The notes under the pieces: model-generated
What the model saw: the letters and a program-made list of their open reading frames with translations, nothing else
Databases searched by the model: none
What the model was told of the DNA's origin: nothing
Position numbers and translations under genes: made by a program
NCBI GenBank assembly: GCA_963664625.1
Contig: OY761541.1
Coordinates: forward strand, 1,798,001-1,862,000
DNA length: 64,000 nt
Reading direction: 5' to 3'
Source: CBDCFV01 sp963664625
Lineage (GTDB): Bacteria; Chloroflexota; Dehalococcoidia; Lucifugimonadales; UBA3495
Part shown: piece by piece, positions 1 to 8,453 of the stretch
Layout: every line of letters starts with the position of its first letter
Position numbering within the stretch: the stretch's first letter is position 1

Positions 1-1458
1 CGCCGCCTCTGCCACTTCCTCGTTCGACAGGTTCAACCCCACCAAGTGTGCTTGGTAAGGGGCTATCGGCGCGGGAAACACTATTCCTTTTTCGTCGTGG
101 TTCTGCTCTATGGCCGCAGCAAGGAGGCGCCCAACCCCGATGCCGTAGCAACCCATGATGATCGGCTGTTGCCGCCCGTCCCGGTCCAGATACCCAGCCC
201 CCAGCGACTCGCTGAAGAAGGTGCCCAGCTTGAAGATGTGGCCCACCTCGACGCCGCGCACCGCTTCCAACGGCGTGCCGCACAGGGCGCACTTTTGGCC
301 CGGCTCGGCCAAGGTAATGTCATCCAGGATGTCAACCTGGAAGTCCCTGGGATAGTTGGCCCCGGTGAAGTGAGCATCGGGTTTGTTGGCCCCTACCACG
401 AAGTTGCTGCCTTGGGTTATGGACAGGTCGCCAACTTTCTTGACGCCGGTTATCCCGACGGCTGAAGCCGAACCGGCAACGAGACCGGCGCCCGCGACCT
501 CTTCGTCCTGGGCCATGCGCAGGTCGTCCACATGGAGGACATTCTTCAGCTTTACTTCGTTTACGTCCAAGTCGCCCCGGATGGTTACAAACACCAACTC
601 GCCGTCGGCCATGTAGAACACAGCCTTGAAGGTCTGGGACTCTTCCACGTTCAGGAATCCGGCTACATCGGCAATGGTCTTCATGCCGGGAGTGCTGACC
701 TCTTCCAGAGGCTCCTCGGGGCCGGAAGGCGCTTCCGGCACCACGCCGTTGGCCTTTTCGGCATTGGCCGTATACCCGCACGATGGGCAGGTAATGACCG
801 TGTCCTCGCCGGTAGGGGTGACCAGGATGAACTCGTGGGAGTCCTTGCCGCCGATGGCCCCGCTGTCGGCCTCGGCCATCAACACCGGCAGGGCGCACCG
901 GCGGTAGACGTTCCGGTAGGCTTGGGCCATGGCTTGGTAGCTGTCTTCCAAGCTGTCCTCGTCGGCGTTGAAGCTGTAAGCATCCTTCATGGTGAACTCC
1001 CGCACCCTCACCAGACCAGCCCGGGGACGGGGTTCGTCCCTGAACTTGGTCTGGATCTGGTACAGGATCACCGGCAGGTCGCGGTAGCTTTGCACATTGG
1101 CCTTGACGATGCTGGTGATGACTTCTTCGTGGGTGGGAGCCAGGACCATCGGCCGACCGCGCCGGTCCTCCAAGGAAAAAAGGTTCTCGCCGAAAGCGCC
1201 GCTGCGCCCGGTCTGGTCCCACAATTCCAAGGGTTGGAGGGCCGGCATCATCAACTCCTGCCCGCCCGCCGCGTCCATCTCCTCACGGATGATGTTTTCG
1301 ATCTTGCGCAATGACCTCCAAGCCAACGGAAGGCTGGCGTAAACCCCCGCGGCCACTTGGTAAATCAGGCCGGCCCGCAGCATCAAGCGGTGGCTTGCCG
1401 TCTCTGCCTCTGGTGGGTCGTCACGCAGGGTCTTGGTCGCCAGCCTGGTAAACCGCAT
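1..1458 (-). CDS. proS: Prolyl-tRNA synthetase, partial (C-terminus beyond window)
   Basis: Charges tRNA-Pro with proline in the cytoplasm. The 486 visible codons are in one frame from an ATG at 1458 to the window edge. The N-terminus reads MRFTRLATKTLRDDP, followed by the class II motif region with APTHEEV. A middle section carries the CPSCGYTAN cysteines and looks like the YbaK-type editing insertion of bacterial ProRS. The section near the edge contains GCYGIGVGR and a GIVFPxxIAPYQAHL start of the anticodon-binding domain. Usual length is about 570 residues, so roughly 80-90 are missing. It is the last visible gene of the rpsB operon, 27 bases after the coiled-coil gene array. Confidence 0.95.
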   Translation of the reverse strand, partial: MRFTRLATKTLRDDPPEAETASHRLMLRAGLIYQVAAGVYASLPLAWRSLRKIENIIREEMDAAGGQELMMPALQPLELWDQTGRSGAFGENLFSLEDRRGRPMVLAPTHEEVITSIVKANVQSYRDLPVILYQIQTKFRDEPRPRAGLVRVREFTMKDAYSFNADEDSLEDSYQAMAQAYRNVYRRCALPVLMAEADSGAIGGKDSHEFILVTPTGEDTVITCPSCGYTANAEKANGVVPEAPSGPEEPLEEVSTPGMKTIADVAGFLNVEESQTFKAVFYMADGELVFVTIRGDLDVNEVKLKNVLHVDDLRMAQDEEVAGAGLVAGSASAVGITGVKKVGDLSITQGSNFVVGANKPDAHFTGANYPRDFQVDILDDITLAEPGQKCALCGTPLEAVRGVEVGHIFKLGTFFSESLGAGYLDRDGRQQPIIMGCYGIGVGRLLAAAIEQNHDEKGIVFPAPIAPYQAHLVGLNLSNEEVAEAA

Positions 1459-1485
1459 GTAACGAATATACCTCCGTTGATGGCT

Positions 1486-1815
1486 TTAGAGCTTGGCTAT
1501 CAATACGCCGAGCAGTCCCAAAACCCCCGCGAACATAGTTGCACTGACTACCAGATACAACCTGGCTTCCACTCTGTCAGCCTTACGCTCCAGCAACGCC
1601 ATCATGGTTGAATTACGTTCCTCAAGCGTCCTCGTTATCGTTGAAGTACGCTCCTCAAGCATAGCCATCATCGTTGAATGGCGTTCCTCAAGCATAGCTA
1701 TTATCGTTGAAGTACGCTCCTCGAGCGTACGCTCGAGAGTTCCCTGTCTCTCGTTGATTTGTTCGAGAATGCCTTCAATCCTCGATATCCGCTCTTCTGG
1801 TGAAACCATTGTCAT
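1486..1815 (-). CDS. Small coiled-coil membrane protein, paralog 1 (hendecad-expanded)
   Basis: 109 aa, function unknown. The N-terminal segment (SPEERISRIEGILEQINER) is shared with the three genes upstream. Residues about 30-80 are four to five 11-residue repeats of the type LEERTSTIIAM, a hendecad pattern that predicts a long right-handed coiled coil. A KAD(R/K) link then leads to a single C-terminal membrane helix (about 86-107). The topology suggests a cytoplasmic coil on a C-terminal tail anchor. The start is ATG at 1815, eight bases after GGAG; the 12 bases before it match those before the 2091 gene, a sign of segmental duplication. It lies inside the ispG-proS operon. Confidence 0.7.
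   Translation of the reverse strand: MTMVSPEERISRIEGILEQINERQGTLERTLEERTSTIIAMLEERHSTMMAMLEERTSTITRTLEERNSTMMALLERKADRVEARLYLVVSATMFAGVLGLLGVLIAKL
1607..1738 (-). repeat. Four tandem 33-bp units encoding 11-residue coiled-coil repeats
   Basis: The units begin at 1607, 1640, 1673 and 1706. On the plus strand each starts GTTGAA and shares the core CGnTCCTC(A/G)AGC. The exact 33-bp phase keeps the reading frame, so copy number could change without breaking the gene. Confidence 0.85.
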
Positions 1816-1881
1816 CTATGAACTCCAATGCAGCCTAATGCTTGGACGAACCTACACCAACCAAACCTGCGTTTACACTCA

Positions 1882-2091
1882 CTAGCCTCTAGCCAAAACA
1901 CCGCCGACCAATCCAATGAGGACGCAGATTAACGTTATGGTTATGCCAAACATGAACCGTACCTCAGTCTTGTCAGCTTTACGGTCCATGAGCATCGAAA
2001 CATTTCTTTCGATAGCAGCCAACCGCTCGTTTATCTGCTCGATGATGCCTTCGAGCCGGGATATGCGTTCTTCTTGCGAAGCCATAGTCAT
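1882..2091 (-). CDS. Small coiled-coil membrane protein, paralog 2
   Basis: 69 aa, function unknown. It has the same plan as its neighbours: ERISRLEGIIEQINERL coil, a short second helix (AAIERNVSMLMDRKADKTEV) and one C-terminal membrane helix (FGITITLICVLIGLVGGVL). Its membrane helix is nearly identical to that of the 2572 gene, so these two are the closest pair. The start is ATG at 2091 with GGAG eight bases upstream; a second ATG two codons in is possible. Same strand as the rest of the operon. Confidence 0.7.
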   Translation of the reverse strand: MTMASQEERISRLEGIIEQINERLAAIERNVSMLMDRKADKTEVRFMFGITITLICVLIGLVGGVLARG

Positions 2092-2110
2092 CTATGAACT
2101 CCGTTCCGGT

Positions 2111-2335
2111 TTACATGTTGGACATCATAACGCCGAACAGCCCAAAGACTACAGAGAATAGGGCCACCATCGTGACAAGTACAAGCCGGACTTCGGTCTT
2201 GTCGGCCTTCCGGTCCATGATCGTCGAAGTATTTCTTTCGATAAGGCCCAAACGAGCTTCAATAGAACCCAACCGCTCGTTTATCTGCTCGATAATGCCT
2301 TCAAGCCTTGATACCCGTTCTTCTTGAGAAATCAT
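2111..2335 (-). CDS. Small coiled-coil membrane protein, paralog 3
   Basis: 74 aa, function unknown. The coil ERVSRLEGIIEQINERLG is followed by one extra heptad-like unit (SIEARLGLIERNTSTIMD), then KADKTEV and a membrane helix (about 50-72) whose sequence differs from those of its neighbours. The Shine-Dalgarno sequence before ATG 2335 is weak (GGGG about 10 bases upstream), so coupling to the preceding gene is likely. Confidence 0.7.
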   Translation of the reverse strand: MISQEERVSRLEGIIEQINERLGSIEARLGLIERNTSTIMDRKADKTEVRLVLVTMVALFSVVFGLFGVMMSNM

Positions 2336-2359
2336 GATGTCAACCCCATTCCATGTTTC

Positions 2360-2572
2360 CTAGACTTTGGCCAAAACACCGCCGACCAAGCCAATGAGAA
2401 CACAGATTAGCGTTATGGTTATATCGAACAAAAACCGGACCTCGGTCTTGTCTGCTTTTCTATCCAGAATACCCATCATCGTTGCGGTCAGATTTTCGAC
2501 TCTCCCCAACCGCTCGTTTATCTGCTCGATGATGCCTTCGAGCCGGGATATGCGTTCTTCTTGGGAAATCAT
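2360..2572 (-). CDS. Small coiled-coil membrane protein, paralog 4
   Basis: 70 aa, function unknown. The coil ERISRLEGIIEQINERLG is followed by a short linker (RVENLTATMMGILDR), KADKTEV and a C-terminal membrane helix (about 48-68). It starts at ATG 2572 with GAGGAGAG just upstream, 12 bases after the ispG stop, so it is co-transcribed with ispG. It is the first of the four tandem paralogs in the direction of transcription. Confidence 0.72.
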   Translation of the reverse strand: MISQEERISRLEGIIEQINERLGRVENLTATMMGILDRKADKTEVRFLFDITITLICVLIGLVGGVLAKV

Positions 2573-2584
2573 GGCTCTCCTCTG

Positions 2585-3715
2585 TTAAGCAACCGGGGTC
2601 TTCTCAACCTCTTCCATCAGCGCCGACAGCATCTCCGCCTCCGGGACGACCCGGACCTTTTCTCCCTTACGGAAGATGACTGCTCGGCCTGCGCCGGCGG
2701 CGATGCCGACGTCTGCGTCCTTGGCCTCGCCGGGGCCGTTCACTTCGCAGCCCATGACCGCCACCTTGACCTCTTTGTCACTGCTTCTCAGCAGGCCATC
2801 GACCTCGTTGGCCAGCTTCACCACGTCCACGTCAGCCCGTCCACAACTGGGGCAGGCCACCAAAACGGCCCCCTTGCGCCGCAGGTTCAGCGACTTGAGT
2901 ATCTCGAATCCGGCGATGACCTCGTCCTTCGAGTCGCCGCTGAGCGATACCCTGATGGTGTCTCCGATGCCCTCATAGAGCAACAGGCCTAGCCCCACCG
3001 CGGTGCGTATAGACCCGGACTGGACGGTGCCCGCCTCGGTGATGCCCAAATGCAACGGGTACGGCACCATTTCGCTGAGCCGCCGGTAGGCCTCCACGGT
3101 GGTGGGGACGTCGAAGGCTTTCATGGAAATCTTGATTTTGTCGAAGTCCTGCTCCTCCAGCAGGCTTATCTCCCACAGCGCCGTCGCTACCATGTGGTCC
3201 ACCACGCTGTAGTCGCCCTCTCGCTCCTCACCGGCCTTGGGCAGCTTGTTCACCAAGTCCATGTGTCGTGAGAACCCCCGCGTCCTGCCGATGCCGCCGA
3301 CCGGGGGCAGGCTGCCGAAGTTGACGCCGATGCGTATCGGTATGTCCCGTTCCTTGGAAGCTTTCACCACTTCCCTGACCTGGTCTTCGTTGCGCAGGTT
3401 GCCTGGGTTCAGGCGAAGGCAATCGACGCCGCCCTTGGCGCACTCAAGGGCCAACTGGTAATGAAAATGAATGTCTGCGACTAAGGGGATGCGGATTTGC
3501 TTTTTGATCTCGGCCATCGCCTGCGCCGCCTGCATGTCGGGCACGGCACTGCGGATGATCTCGCAGCCCGCCTCTTCCAACTCGTGAATCTGACGGACGG
3601 TGGCCGCCACATCCCTGGTGTCAGTCTTGGTCATCGACTGCACAGTGATGTCGGCCCCGCCGCCGACCTGTACGCCGCCGATGTTGACCGGCTTGGTGAC
3701 TCTGCGCCTTTTCAT
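2585..3715 (-). CDS. ispG: 4-hydroxy-3-methylbut-2-en-1-yl diphosphate synthase
   Basis: 376 aa. IspG (GcpE) reduces the cyclodiphosphate MEcPP to HMBPP, the penultimate step of the MEP isoprenoid pathway. The N-terminus has the TIM-barrel signature PVNIGGVQVGG and QSMTKTDTRD. The [4Fe-4S] cysteines are visible as CPSC near residues 287-290 and in MGCEVNGPGEA near 321, with the downstream Glu ligand context intact. Length is typical of the bacterial two-domain form. It follows rseP in the same operon, together with the other MEP gene dxr. Confidence 0.96.
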   Translation of the reverse strand: MKRRRVTKPVNIGGVQVGGGADITVQSMTKTDTRDVAATVRQIHELEEAGCEIIRSAVPDMQAAQAMAEIKKQIRIPLVADIHFHYQLALECAKGGVDCLRLNPGNLRNEDQVREVVKASKERDIPIRIGVNFGSLPPVGGIGRTRGFSRHMDLVNKLPKAGEEREGDYSVVDHMVATALWEISLLEEQDFDKIKISMKAFDVPTTVEAYRRLSEMVPYPLHLGITEAGTVQSGSIRTAVGLGLLLYEGIGDTIRVSLSGDSKDEVIAGFEILKSLNLRRKGAVLVACPSCGRADVDVVKLANEVDGLLRSSDKEVKVAVMGCEVNGPGEAKDADVGIAAGAGRAVIFRKGEKVRVVPEAEMLSALMEEVEKTPVA

Positions 3716-3781
3716 AATTTTTCCCCTATGCCTGCCAATGGCTGATTGGGAGTATTCTGAAACTCGGAGTAATGCCGACCA

Positions 3782-5149
3782 CTACCCACCGAGGAACGTA
3801 TGCCCTTGCACCAGCCGGCCGATGTCGTTGGCCGTTATCACGACGATCAGGCCGAGCAGCGCCACGAACCCTATCAGGTGGACCAGGCCTTCTTTCTCGG
3901 GGGGAACGCGTTTCCCTCCCCGGACCCACTCCAGCACTACAAAGACCAACCGGCCCCCGTCCAGCATGGGTATGGGGAGAATGTTGATAATGGCCAGGTT
4001 GATGCTGAGCAGAATGGTGATGGCCAGCCACCCGGCCAGTCCGCCTTCGCGGGTGAACTCGCCGGTTATCTGGGCTATCCCCACCGGGCCGGAAAACTGG
4101 GGCGTCGAACCGCTGGAAAAGGCTCCGGTTATTCCCTGCTTCACCAATACCAGCAACTCCCAAGTATTGACAAAGCTGTCCCGGAACGCGATCCACGGGG
4201 CGCTGGAACGGCGTTCGGTGCGCTCGTTGACCAACTCGGTGGAAATCCCTATCAACCAGCGTCCGCCCTCCGCGTTGAACTCAGGCTGCACCTCCAAGGT
4301 CTCAGCCCGCCCGTCCCGCAGCACCGTCAACTCCATGGGTGAACCGCCGTTCAGGTTTACGGTACGGACAAGGGCGCTTACGTTGTCGAATTCGTCGCCT
4401 CCGGCCCTCAACACAATGTCGCCAGGCTGCATACCGGCAGCCTGGGCCGGCGACCCCGGAGCGACTTCCTTAACCGCCAACTGGCCTACAACCACTTCCT
4501 GGGGCAGCATCAACAGGATGGTGAAGAAGACGATGGGCAGGATGGCGTTCATCAGCGGGCCCGCAACCAGGACCAGGAAGCGAGTGCCGACACCCCGGCC
4601 CGCCAGGCTGCCCGGCACCGCCGGGTTGTTCTCTCCGGCCAGCCGGACAAACCCGCCCAAGGGAGTCCAGTTCATCGAATAAAGCATGTCGGACAGCAGG
4701 AAGGAGCCGTCACCCACTTCCCGCACCTTGCCTTCGTGCTTCAACCATTCATCCGATACCACGGGTCTTGCCGGGCGGTCCTCATCCTCTTTCTCACCTC
4801 TGCCCGTGAGCCTTTGCAAACGGCGTATCAATCCTGAAGACTCCGGCGGAGCTTCGATGACGCGGGCCACCAGGTTGCCTTCAGAGTCTTCCGAAGAAGT
4901 GACTTTTACAAATCTTCCTCGACTCAGCCCCGCCGGGCCGTCCATGTTGACGAACTGGGTGTACGGCGTGATGGCCACACGGGTCTTGCCGGTGTAAAAC
5001 CCGAAAGCGCGCGGCGGGAACCCAACCCCGAACTCAAGCACTTTTACACCCAAGCTGCGGGCGGTGAAGTAGTGTCCCAGTTCATGCACCACCACCAGGA
5101 TGAGCAACATAGGGACCATGGCGCCAATGGATATAAGAACAGTTTCCAT
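3782..5149 (-). CDS. rseP: RseP/site-2 family membrane zinc metalloprotease
   Basis: 455 aa from the chosen start. Intramembrane protease of the M50 family. The active site HELGH is at residues 22-26 in the first membrane helix. A PDZ domain sits in the middle (VKEVAPGSPAQAAGMQPGD), and the second motif NILPIPMLDGGRL is near residue 390. A charged insert rich in E/D/R (about residues 100-150) between the first two helices is longer than in E. coli RseP. The frame is open upstream to 5209, but that start would overlap dxr; ATG 5149 lies just after the dxr stop and puts HELGH in its normal place. The usual role is regulated cleavage of membrane anti-sigma factors or signal-peptide remnants; the substrate here is unknown. 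Confidence 0.93.
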   Translation of the reverse strand: METVLISIGAMVPMLLILVVVHELGHYFTARSLGVKVLEFGVGFPPRAFGFYTGKTRVAITPYTQFVNMDGPAGLSRGRFVKVTSSEDSEGNLVARVIEAPPESSGLIRRLQRLTGRGEKEDEDRPARPVVSDEWLKHEGKVREVGDGSFLLSDMLYSMNWTPLGGFVRLAGENNPAVPGSLAGRGVGTRFLVLVAGPLMNAILPIVFFTILLMLPQEVVVGQLAVKEVAPGSPAQAAGMQPGDIVLRAGGDEFDNVSALVRTVNLNGGSPMELTVLRDGRAETLEVQPEFNAEGGRWLIGISTELVNERTERRSSAPWIAFRDSFVNTWELLVLVKQGITGAFSSGSTPQFSGPVGIAQITGEFTREGGLAGWLAITILLSINLAIINILPIPMLDGGRLVFVVLEWVRGGKRVPPEKEGLVHLIGFVALLGLIVVITANDIGRLVQGHTFLGG

Positions 5150-5169
5150 GCAAAAGCCGCTTTGAGAGT

Positions 5170-6288
5170 TTAGGAGCCGATAATTTCTTCGGCCCGGTTG
5201 GTAGCCCACCGGTCTGCCGCCAGCACCTTTTCCGCGTCTACGTCACCCGAAGACTCATGCTCGGACAGGACCTTGTCAACCACCTTGTAAATGCCGGTAA
5301 AAGGTATCTTGCCATCCAGGAACGCATGTACGGCCACTTCATCGGCGGCGCTGACCACGGCGGGATAGGTACCGCCTTTCCGCCCCGCAGCCACCGCAAG
5401 GCCGAAACACGGGAAGCGTTCTTTTTCCAACGGCTGGAAGGTAAGCGCGTGGGAGATGCCCGTATCCAGCCTGGGTATCATTTCGTTGGGGAAACGCTGC
5501 GGATAGAAGAGAGCGTATTGGATGGGCAGCCGCATGTCTGGAGGCCCAAGCTGGGCTTTGATGGACCCGTCGGCAAACTCCACCATGGAATGTATGGTGC
5601 TTTGCGGGTGCACCAGCACCTCGATGTCATCCCACGGCACACCGAACAACCAGTGGGACTCGATGACCTCGAAGGCCTTGTTCATCAACGTCGCCGAGTC
5701 GATGGTTATCTTGCGCCCCATGTACCAAGTCGGGTGCTGCAAGGCCCGTTCCGGGGTCACGTCCTCAAGTTCCTCCAACGGGGTGGTGCGGAAAGGGCCG
5801 CCGGAAGCGGTGATGATCAAACGGCGAATCTCGTTCTCTTCTCCTCTAAGGCATTGCCAGATGGCGCTTGGCTCGCTGTCCACCGGCAGCACTGCGCCGG
5901 CGTACTCCCTCTCGTAGTCCTTGATGATGGACCCGGCCATCACTATCGGCTCTTTGTTCGACAACGCGACGGTTTTGCCCTTCTTCAAGGCACTCAGGGT
6001 TGGGACCAGTCCCACGCTGCCGATGGTGGCCATCATAACAGTGTCGACCTCGTCGAGGCAGACCATGTCCGTCATCCCGATGAATTCGACCCCATCAGGC
6101 AGCGATGACGGAGGATTGGAGCAATACATGTAGCGAGGCGTGAATTCCCGGATCTGGTCGAGCAACAGCTCAACGTTGTTGCCGGCGGCCAGTCCCACCA
6201 CCTCGAAGGCGTTCGGAAAAGCCCGCACTATGTCCAGCGTCTGACGACCGATGGAGCCGGTCGATCCCAGGACGACTATCTTTTTCAT
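5170..6288 (-). CDS. dxr: 1-deoxy-D-xylulose 5-phosphate reductoisomerase
   Basis: 372 aa. Converts DXP to MEP with NADPH and a divalent metal, the committed step of the MEP pathway. The NADPH loop GSTGSIG is at residues 8-14, with SNKEP at 110-114 and the metal motif at D137-S-E139. The usual DSEH is DSEP here (Pro140), while later motifs such as TIDSATLMNK and HPQSTIHSMVEF are intact. The gene lies between cdsA (2 bases) and rseP in the operon. Confidence 0.95.
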   Translation of the reverse strand: MKKIVVLGSTGSIGRQTLDIVRAFPNAFEVVGLAAGNNVELLLDQIREFTPRYMYCSNPPSSLPDGVEFIGMTDMVCLDEVDTVMMATIGSVGLVPTLSALKKGKTVALSNKEPIVMAGSIIKDYEREYAGAVLPVDSEPSAIWQCLRGEENEIRRLIITASGGPFRTTPLEELEDVTPERALQHPTWYMGRKITIDSATLMNKAFEVIESHWLFGVPWDDIEVLVHPQSTIHSMVEFADGSIKAQLGPPDMRLPIQYALFYPQRFPNEMIPRLDTGISHALTFQPLEKERFPCFGLAVAAGRKGGTYPAVVSAADEVAVHAFLDGKIPFTGIYKVVDKVLSEHESSGDVDAEKVLAADRWATNRAEEIIGS

Positions 6289-6290
6289 GG

Positions 6291-7106
6291 CTAGAACACC
6301 ACCGCAGCAAGATAGTACACCGCCGGTATGGATATAACAATGCTATCCACGCGGTCCAGCACTCCCCCATGCCCCAGGATTATACTACCCGCGTCCTTCG
6401 TCTCCGACAGGCGTTTCAACTTCGACTCCAGCAGGTCTCCGCATTGGGCCAGAACGCCCGCCGCGGCCCCCGTCACGACCACTTGCCAGAGCGCCACCCC
6501 AAGATCAAGCAGTAGCCCCAGCGCCAGCGCGGCCATCATGGCGCAGGCAAACCCGCCGGCGCTTCCCTCCCATGTCTTGGCCGGGCTTATATTCGGGGCC
6601 ATCGCGTGCCTGCCCACCACCCGGCCTACCAGGTATGCCCCGGTATCGCTGGCGAATGTAACCAGTACGGCCAGCAGCAGCCAATTGCGCCCCGCCTCGT
6701 CGAAAGGGCCCAGGTCCCTCAGCGCCAGCCCGTGTCCCAGTAGGAACCCCACGTAAATCGGGCCCAGAAACAGGTACGCCATAGCGACCGCGTGCCGGCG
6801 GCCGCGGTAGAAGGCAACGTACCATAGCAAACCCACGAATGCCCCGGAAACCCAGATGCCAGCGGATACGATGAGAAAATCACCGGTCCCCGAGGCCGCT
6901 TGAGCGCCCAACACCAGGGATGCGGTCCACATCACGCCGAGGACAGTGGACAGCGGACCGGCGCCGGGGGGCAACAGGCGATAAAACTCGCCGATGGCTA
7001 TGCTCGCCGCCAGAAGCACAAGGATGACCAGCCAGACCCCGCCAAACCAGATGGCGGCAAACACGATGGGCAGCCCGACCAACCCCGTGGCAAAGCGCAG
7101 TACCAA
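6291..7106 (-). CDS. cdsA: Phosphatidate cytidylyltransferase
   Basis: 271 aa, about eight membrane helices. Makes CDP-diacylglycerol from phosphatidate and CTP at the cytoplasmic membrane. Family motifs are present: SPAKTWEG near residue 178 and the C-terminal signature with GHGGVLDRVDS. The start is TTG at 7106, with GAGG upstream overlapping the uppS stop region, so translation is probably coupled. The product feeds phospholipid synthesis, for which pgpA further along supplies a later step. Confidence 0.93.
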   Translation of the reverse strand: MVLRFATGLVGLPIVFAAIWFGGVWLVILVLLAASIAIGEFYRLLPPGAGPLSTVLGVMWTASLVLGAQAASGTGDFLIVSAGIWVSGAFVGLLWYVAFYRGRRHAVAMAYLFLGPIYVGFLLGHGLALRDLGPFDEAGRNWLLLAVLVTFASDTGAYLVGRVVGRHAMAPNISPAKTWEGSAGGFACAMMAALALGLLLDLGVALWQVVVTGAAAGVLAQCGDLLESKLKRLSETKDAGSIILGHGGVLDRVDSIVISIPAVYYLAAVVF

Positions 7107-7109
7107 TGG

Positions 7110-7853
7110 TCAGGCCTCGGGGTTGACTCTGCCGAATCGCCTCTGGCGGTTGCCGAACTCTTCCAGTACTTGGGCAAGTTCCGCCGCGTCCAGGTCTGGC
7201 CAAAGGGTGGGGGTATGGTAGTACTCGCTGTAAGCGGACTGCCACAGCAGGAAGTTGCTTATCCGCCACTCCCCTCCGGTCCGGATGATCAGGTCCGGGT
7301 CGGGAGAGTCCTTGGTGAACAGATAGCCCCGGAACAGCTCCTCGTCCACCGCCTCCTCCGCAACCCCATCCCGGATGATCCTTCTCACCGCATCCAATAT
7401 CTCGGAGCGGCCACCATAGTTGAAGGCTACGTTGAGGGTTATGCCGGTGTTGTTCCTGGTCAAGTTCTCGGCGTTAGTAATTTGCTCACGCAACCCGGCA
7501 TCCAACCGGTCTCGCTGGCCGATGTGCACCAAGCGGACGTTATTCTCATGGAAAGCGTTGGTCTGGGCTTGCAGAGCATCATGGAGGATCGCCAGAATCC
7601 CGGTTACTTCCTCCGCGGGACGGTCCCAATTCTCGGTGGAGAAGGCGTAGATGGTGAGGTACTTTATTCCTTGCTCCGAAAGGAATTTGAGGACGCCCGG
7701 AATGCAATCAACCCCAACCCTGTGCCCGTCCAGCCGGGGCAAACCCCTCTTTTGGGCCCAACGGCCGTTTCCGTCCATGATAATGCCCACGTGGACCGGA
7801 ATTTTACCGCTGTCCAAGGGGGCCTGGCCGTGGGCCGCAGCCCGTGATTGCAT
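7110..7853 (-). CDS. uppS: Isoprenyl transferase (undecaprenyl diphosphate synthase family)
   Basis: 247 aa cis-prenyltransferase that extends farnesyl diphosphate to the C55 lipid carrier. The catalytic Asp27 lies in IIMDGNGRW, with the downstream RGLPRLDGH segment. The substrate-binding motif IRTGGEWRISNFLLWQ has G in place of the usual S (RTSGE), a mild variant. It follows frr by 3 bases and precedes cdsA by 3 bases. Confidence 0.94.
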   Translation of the reverse strand: MQSRAAAHGQAPLDSGKIPVHVGIIMDGNGRWAQKRGLPRLDGHRVGVDCIPGVLKFLSEQGIKYLTIYAFSTENWDRPAEEVTGILAILHDALQAQTNAFHENNVRLVHIGQRDRLDAGLREQITNAENLTRNNTGITLNVAFNYGGRSEILDAVRRIIRDGVAEEAVDEELFRGYLFTKDSPDPDLIIRTGGEWRISNFLLWQSAYSEYYHTPTLWPDLDAAELAQVLEEFGNRQRRFGRVNPEA

Positions 7854-7856
7854 AAC

Positions 7857-8453
7857 CTAGACCTGCATTATCTCCGCCTCTTTAGCAGCGGCGACTTGGT
7901 CCATGGTCTTGGTGTGTTCGTCGGTGGCCTTCTGCAGTTGGTCTTGCGCCCGGCGCACTTGGTCCTGTGATGCCAGTTTGTCCTTTTCCATGCGCCGCAA
8001 CGTGTCCTGTCCGCCCCGCCGAACGTTGCGTACAGATACCTTACCCTCTTCGATTTTGCGCTTCAGCACCTTGACCAGGTCCTGGCGGCGTTCAGTGGTA
8101 AGCGGAGGAATCGGCACGGTGACAATATTACCGTCGTTGGACGGGTTGAAGCCCATGTCCGACTTCATCAAGCTCTTCTCTATTTCCCGCAAAGACTGTC
8201 TGTCCCACGGCTGGACCAGGATAGCCCTGGCGTCGGGCGCCGAGATAGACGCGATCTGCTTGAGCGGCGTGGGTGTGCCGTAGTAGTCCACGGAAATGTT
8301 TTCGATCAGGGAAGGCGTAGCCCTTCCGGTGCGGAGCGTATTGAGGTCTCGTCTCAGGGCCTCCACGGCCTTGTCCATCTTGTCTTCTACGTCTAACAGT
8401 ACATCATCCGTGGTCGTTGGGTTATCCGGGTTTTTCTTCGTCGCCACGGTCAA
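7857..8453 (-). CDS. frr: Ribosome-recycling factor
   Basis: 198 aa; about 185 is usual, and the extra residues are an N-terminal tail MTVATKKNPDNPTTTD. Splits post-termination ribosomes together with EF-G. Recognised from LRTGRATPSLIENISVDYYG, the SLREIEK region and the C-terminal helix. The ATG at 8453 overlaps the pyrH stop by four bases (ATGA), so the two are translationally coupled. Confidence 0.95.
   Translation of the reverse strand: MTVATKKNPDNPTTTDDVLLDVEDKMDKAVEALRRDLNTLRTGRATPSLIENISVDYYGTPTPLKQIASISAPDARAILVQPWDRQSLREIEKSLMKSDMGFNPSNDGNIVTVPIPPLTTERRQDLVKVLKRKIEEGKVSVRNVRRGGQDTLRRMEKDKLASQDQVRRAQDQLQKATDEHTKTMDQVAAAKEAEIMQV

Noticed and set aside
332..1222. 296-aa open frame on the minus strand
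   Set aside because: It is an alternate frame of proS. The proS frame from 1458 carries all family motifs; this one is low-complexity P/G/R sequence typical of GC-rich shadows.
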